Below, piece by piece: positions 61,231 to 64,000 of a DNA stretch of 64,000 nucleotides (the stretch's first letter is position 1; each line of letters begins with the position of its first letter). The stretch is from CAZSNT01 sp964607765 (GTDB taxonomy: Bacteria; Verrucomicrobiota; Lentisphaeria; Oligosphaerales; JABHEG01): the NCBI GenBank assembly GCA_964607765.1, contig CAZSNT010000030.1, positions 1 through 64,000 on the forward strand, in the 5' to 3' direction. Both the position numbers and the translations under genes were made by a program. The notes below the pieces were generated by a model that saw only the letters and a program-made list of their open reading frames with translations, made no database searches and had not been told where the DNA came from.

Positions 61231-61602
61231 TCACGCCGCACTGCCGGCGCCGGCAGCGCCACGGTTTCCGTGGTTCACCTCAACAAGGAACTCTTCCATG
61301 CCGGCCGCAACACGCCCCACCTCTTTGACGTCTGCTCGAGCGGCTGCCCCGCGCAGGTCCGTGCCCAGCTCACGCAGACTATCTTGTCCGATCTGCGCAC
61401 CCACCGTCTCGAGCGCGTGCGCCACGTCGGCCAGGTAAGGCCAATCATCATCGTCCTCCCACTCGAGCACCTCTGCGTGCAGCGTGATCAGATTGGTCAG
61501 CAGATCATCGGTCAGCAGATCAATCTCATAGTCCTTCAGCGCGAAGTCATCCCTCAGACGGCGCCGAATGATCTTGAGTTTCTCGCTGCGTCTTCTGGCC
61601 AT
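61231..61602 (-). CDS. HPt-like four-helix protein
   Basis: A 123-residue protein starting MARRRSEKLKIIRRRLRDDF. The C-terminal 75 residues (VAHALETVGAQIGQDSLREL, GTDLRGAAARADVKEVGR, MEEFLVEV) follow the histidine-phosphotransfer pattern: an A-H-x-L helix followed by a G-x-x-x-L-x-x-L helix. The usual HxLKG is here HALET, so phosphorylation at His is possible but not certain. It ends overlapping the possible GTG start of rfaE2. Position suggests co-expression with the heptose enzyme, but the functional link is unclear. Confidence 0.55.
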   Translation of the reverse strand: MARRRSEKLKIIRRRLRDDFALKDYEIDLLTDDLLTNLITLHAEVLEWEDDDDWPYLADVAHALETVGAQIGQDSLRELGTDLRGAAARADVKEVGRVAAGMEEFLVEVNHGNRGAAGAGSAA

Positions 61603-61743
61603 AATCCTCGGTCCATGTGGCCGTGCTGCGGGAAGGGCTCGGTCAACGCCCTGTTGACGAGCCATCCACGGTAACCCCGCTCCCGCCTTTTTCCAGCGCT
61701 CTGAAGCGAGGATCCAGGCTCGACGTGCCGAACGCTCCGGATC

Positions 61744-61771
61744 TTGCGTTGCTCGGACGGATCAGTATATT
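61744..61771 (+). promoter_or_regulatory. Putative promoter TTGCGT-16-TATATT
   Basis: TTGCGT (61744-61749), a 16-base spacer and TATATT (61766-61771) lie 50 bases before ATG 61822. Confidence 0.6.
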
Positions 61772-61821
61772 GGCCGTGACGCCGAATCCGGAAGTTGACG
61801 AGAGCCTGACTGGACCCATCC

Positions 61822-62511
61822 ATGCTGCGAAAGCTGCCCACCATCGCCGCGACCGTGATCACACTGTGCGCCGTCTGCTGCTCGTCCCACGCCGCCTCGA
61901 AGGGGCTGAGCGACAAGCAGAAGGAGCATTATTCACAGGTGCGCAAGGACTTCTTCGTGGCGCTCGCACTGCCGCCGCGCGAAGGCAGCAGAAGACTGCG
62001 CAAGGAGCACGACAGGTACCTGAAGAGCGTCACTGCGTTCATGAAAGCCGGGGGTGAGGCGTCAGCTCCGCACAAAGCTGCTGCCCTCTATTTCCGTGCC
62101 CGTGTGTTGCTTCGGGTGCGGTATCTGAAGCACGCTCGCAAGGACCTCGTCCAGTGCCTCTCCGTGCTCGAGTCGTTCCCGGCAGCGGACGCCAAGAAAG
62201 CTCCGGGCCTGCCAACAGAGGCGACCATCCGCGTGTTCCACGCTTTCACGTTCACCGCCAATGGCGCGGACGCGGTGTTGAAGGAACTGGAGGCCATTCC
62301 GGAGGAGGCCGGCAAGCCCCGCTATTTCGAGGTCGGCGACGTGATGAACGATTGGGCTGACTCGCTGGCCGATGCCGACCGCATCGACGAAGCGATGCGG
62401 GCATACACTGTCATCAAGAAATTCGATCTCTGGGAAGAGGACTATCAGCACCCGGATCGCAAGATCGAACTGCTGAAAGTACGCCAGTCCGCCGCGAACC
62501 CTTACGAATAG
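61822..62511 (+). CDS. Exported helical-repeat (TPR-like) protein
   Basis: A 229-residue protein with a signal peptide (TIAATVITLCAVCCSSHAA; a Cys pair before the cut site could instead make a lipoprotein). The rest is helical: KAAALYFRARVLLRVRYLKH, ADAVLKELEAIPEEAGKPR and IDEAMRAYTVIKKFDLW look like degenerate TPR units. It is the first gene of a three-gene operon with two membrane coiled-coil proteins (33-base and 3-base gaps). A role in the cell envelope is likely. Confidence 0.8.
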   Translation: MLRKLPTIAATVITLCAVCCSSHAASKGLSDKQKEHYSQVRKDFFVALALPPREGSRRLRKEHDRYLKSVTAFMKAGGEASAPHKAAALYFRARVLLRVRYLKHARKDLVQCLSVLESFPAADAKKAPGLPTEATIRVFHAFTFTANGADAVLKELEAIPEEAGKPRYFEVGDVMNDWADSLADADRIDEAMRAYTVIKKFDLWEEDYQHPDRKIELLKVRQSAANPYE

Positions 62512-62544
62512 ACTTGTCCCGAACCGTTCAGGAGACCCGGAACA

Positions 62545-62994
62545 ATGAGATGGATCGGTTGGATTCTGTTTGTGCTGACCCTGTTGGCTGCCGTTGGCGC
62601 GCACCAGGTCAAGACGGAGAGCAACGTCAACGAGAAGAAACGCGTTGACGCTGAGATCGCGCGCAAGACGGAGGAAGTGGAACGCCTGTTGGCGACGGCG
62701 TCTGCCGGCATTCCGGAACTGGAAAGCCGCCACAACCAGGAACAGGGCGAAACCAAAACGGTCCAGGCGCAACTGACCGCGATCCAGGAGAAGGAAACCA
62801 AGCTCACCAGACGCGTCACGGAGCTTGAGAACTCGATCAACTCGCTCCGTTCTGCCAAAGACAACGTGCAGACGCAGCGCCGCGAGAACATGGGCGAGAT
62901 CAAAGAACTGCAGCAGAAGGTCGATCTGGCGGACAAGCAGAACAGTGCCTTGAAGAAAGCACTGGAGACCGTGTCACCAAAGGTGGGGCTCTGA
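62545..62994 (+). CDS. Membrane-anchored coiled-coil protein
   Basis: A 149-residue protein with one N-terminal helix (MRWIGWILFVLTLLAAVGAH) and a coiled coil over most of the rest (VTELENSINSLRSAKDNV). The topology is N-anchored with the coil outside or in the periplasm. No family recognised. It is three bases before the next gene. Confidence 0.8.
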   Translation: MRWIGWILFVLTLLAAVGAHQVKTESNVNEKKRVDAEIARKTEEVERLLATASAGIPELESRHNQEQGETKTVQAQLTAIQEKETKLTRRVTELENSINSLRSAKDNVQTQRRENMGEIKELQQKVDLADKQNSALKKALETVSPKVGL

Positions 62995-62997
62995 CCG

Positions 62998-63855
62998 ATG
63001 GTCAAGATCAAGAACGTCAAACGAAGCGCGCCGAGCGCACGGCCGACAGCCAAGCGCCGGGCTGCACGGGCCCGCAAAGGCCCGAGCACGGCAGGGCTGG
63101 TTATCGGCATCCTGGGCTGGGTCTGCTCCCTGACGGCGGTGGTAATCACCATCGTCGACGTCAAGAAGTGCGATGCGGAGTTCGCACGCATCCGGACCAG
63201 CCTGCCGGGAGAACTGGCCAAGCTGCAGGATTCGGTCAACGTCCGCAAAGCGGAGATATCCGAGAAGAAGACAGTCCTGACCAAGAGCATCAACGAACAC
63301 ATCGCCACGCAGGCTGAGTTGGTCCCCAAGGTCAAGTCCGGCGAGCGCGCTGTTGCGGAGCTCGAGCCGCAGGCTGAATCCCTCTCGCGCACCGAGGGGA
63401 AGCTGCGTGAGGATGTAGGCGCAATCAAGGAAGACGCAGGCCTGACAGGGGAAGGCGTCAACGATCTGAAGACCAGACTCCAGGAGGCGCAGAAGGCCCA
63501 AGAACGCCTGATCGACGAATACCGCAAGCGTTACCGCGAGATGAAGGCGCAATTCGAAGAGAAGCGGGCGCGGCCGGAACCCGAGTGGCTTCGCGCGTTT
63601 TACGGAACGCACCGACACACGCCTTTCGGTCCGGCGGCGGGGTACCTGACCGGGGAGAAGCTCTTCGAGAAAAGACGAAGTGACGACGCGCGGCGCTACT
63701 ATCAGGACGTGGCCAGGCGCTATCCCGACTCCCGGTACGGAAAGCTCGCGCTGCATCGAATTCAGCAGATCGAGTCGAAGATCCCCTTCGAGCCTCACAG
63801 TCCGCCCGTGGCTTTCACGCCTTACCGGGCTCCCGCCTTCATCAGAGAGAAATAG
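62998..63855 (+). CDS. Membrane coiled-coil protein with C-terminal repeat region
   Basis: A 285-residue protein. The N-terminus is very basic (about 1-30), followed by one membrane helix (STAGLVIGILGWVCSLTAVV). A long coiled coil runs from about 65 to 195 (SLSRTEGKLREDVGAIKEDA), and the last 80 residues (LFEKRRSDDARRYYQDVARR) end in a TPR-like helix pair, YPDSRYGKLALHRIQ. It is preceded by a related coiled-coil protein and followed by a strong hairpin terminator. The function is unknown. Confidence 0.8.
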   Translation: MVKIKNVKRSAPSARPTAKRRAARARKGPSTAGLVIGILGWVCSLTAVVITIVDVKKCDAEFARIRTSLPGELAKLQDSVNVRKAEISEKKTVLTKSINEHIATQAELVPKVKSGERAVAELEPQAESLSRTEGKLREDVGAIKEDAGLTGEGVNDLKTRLQEAQKAQERLIDEYRKRYREMKAQFEEKRARPEPEWLRAFYGTHRHTPFGPAAGYLTGEKLFEKRRSDDARRYYQDVARRYPDSRYGKLALHRIQQIESKIPFEPHSPPVAFTPYRAPAFIREK

Positions 63856-63856
63856 A

Positions 63857-63895
63857 ACAGACCGCACACCGGCGATACACCGATGTGCGGTCTGT
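63857..63895. terminator. Hairpin terminator after envelope operon
   Basis: ACAGACCGCACA (63857-63868) and TGTGCGGTCTGT (63884-63895) form a perfect 12-bp stem with a 15-base loop directly after the stop at 63855. A second hairpin, GGGGG-AAA-CCCCC (63921-63933), follows and could end the convergent gene. Confidence 0.75.
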
Positions 63896-63947
63896 GTGGG
63901 CAAGCCGCGAAGCACGAACGGGGGAAACCCCCGGGCCTCGTTCCGGA

Positions 63948-64000
63948 TCAGGCGACGGCAGTGTCTACGCCGTCCTCCTCGATCATGCCGCGCAGTCTCT
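63948..64000 (-). CDS. C-terminal end of a gene cut by the right edge
   Basis: A minus-strand frame without an in-window start ends at TGA 63950-63948 and reads LRGMIEEDGVDTAVA. Codons are GC-rich in third position, as in neighbouring genes, and hairpins lie between this end and the convergent operon. Only 17 codons are seen, so the product cannot be named. Confidence 0.4.
   Translation of the reverse strand, partial: RLRGMIEEDGVDTAVA

Noticed and set aside
1..64000. CRISPR arrays, tRNA or rRNA genes, insertion sequences
   Set aside because: I found no regular repeat-spacer array, no cloverleaf-type sequence with CCA-proximal T-loop, no rRNA core segment and no transposase motif. The Xer-type recombinase at 46335 looks like a housekeeping gene.

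Overview
The window is GC-rich, densely coded bacterial chromosome. The gene content suggests a member of the PVC superphylum (Planctomycetota, Lentisphaerota or Kiritimatiellota-like) or a neighbouring lineage. The signs are sulfatases, Tat-signal Gfo/Idh/MocA oxidoreductases, a secreted FAD oxidoreductase, GH20 and GH127 glycosidases, a zinc-ribbon Ser/Thr kinase with leucine-rich repeats, and membrane-anchored coiled-coil proteins ending in DUF1566-like or FGE-like domains. This placement is inferred from gene content; no rRNA or tRNA gene is visible.

Layout. 1-2.7 kb: a minus-strand acyl-CoA carboxylase/decarboxylase operon (carboxyltransferase, small subunit, biotin carrier) followed by a repeat-bearing lipoprotein cut by the left edge. 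2.7-6.8 kb: a mosaic sulfatase pseudogene abutting a large LRR kinase. 7-17.4 kb: PQQ-like propeller, GH20, TauE/SafE permease, sulfatase and two Gfo/Idh/MocA genes. 17.4-29.8 kb: envelope coiled-coil proteins, DAHP synthase, an acyl-CoA ligase, an ArsR-methyltransferase fusion, rpsT and a zinc-ribbon membrane protein. 30-38.5 kb: amrS-rsmI, an SSS symporter, LD-carboxypeptidase-proA, a secreted EF-hand protein and lplA. 38.5-51.3 kb: a GH127 gene with a decayed C-terminus, a sigma-54 promoter in front of two unknown small ORFs, a Tat oxidoreductase, a large multidomain glycosidase-like protein, a Xer recombinase, a sulfatase and a secreted FAD oxidoreductase. 51.3-64 kb: HAD phosphatase, MscS channel, flavodiiron protein, YkgJ protein, SrkA-like kinase, truncated nuclease, an EndoQ-UvrD fusion, RadC, a heptose nucleotidyltransferase with an HPt-like protein, and a three-gene envelope operon.

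How the genes work together. The sulfatases, glycosidases, oxidoreductases and SSS/TauE transporters fit degradation of sulfated or N-acetylated glycans. The other genes are housekeeping (proA, aroG, rpsT, rsmI, lplA, radC) or envelope and stress functions. Eight upstream regions share a recognisable promoter pattern: a TTGC-type -35, a 16-17 base spacer and a TATANT-like -10.

Most striking observations: a textbook -24/-12 (sigma-54) promoter with a helically phased inverted-repeat pair in front of two unrecognised small ORFs (40.78-41.4 kb); a bifunctional EndoQ-like PHP nuclease/UvrD helicase (56.6-59.8 kb); two genes decayed by internal deletion plus frameshift; and two families of palindromic intergenic repeats.
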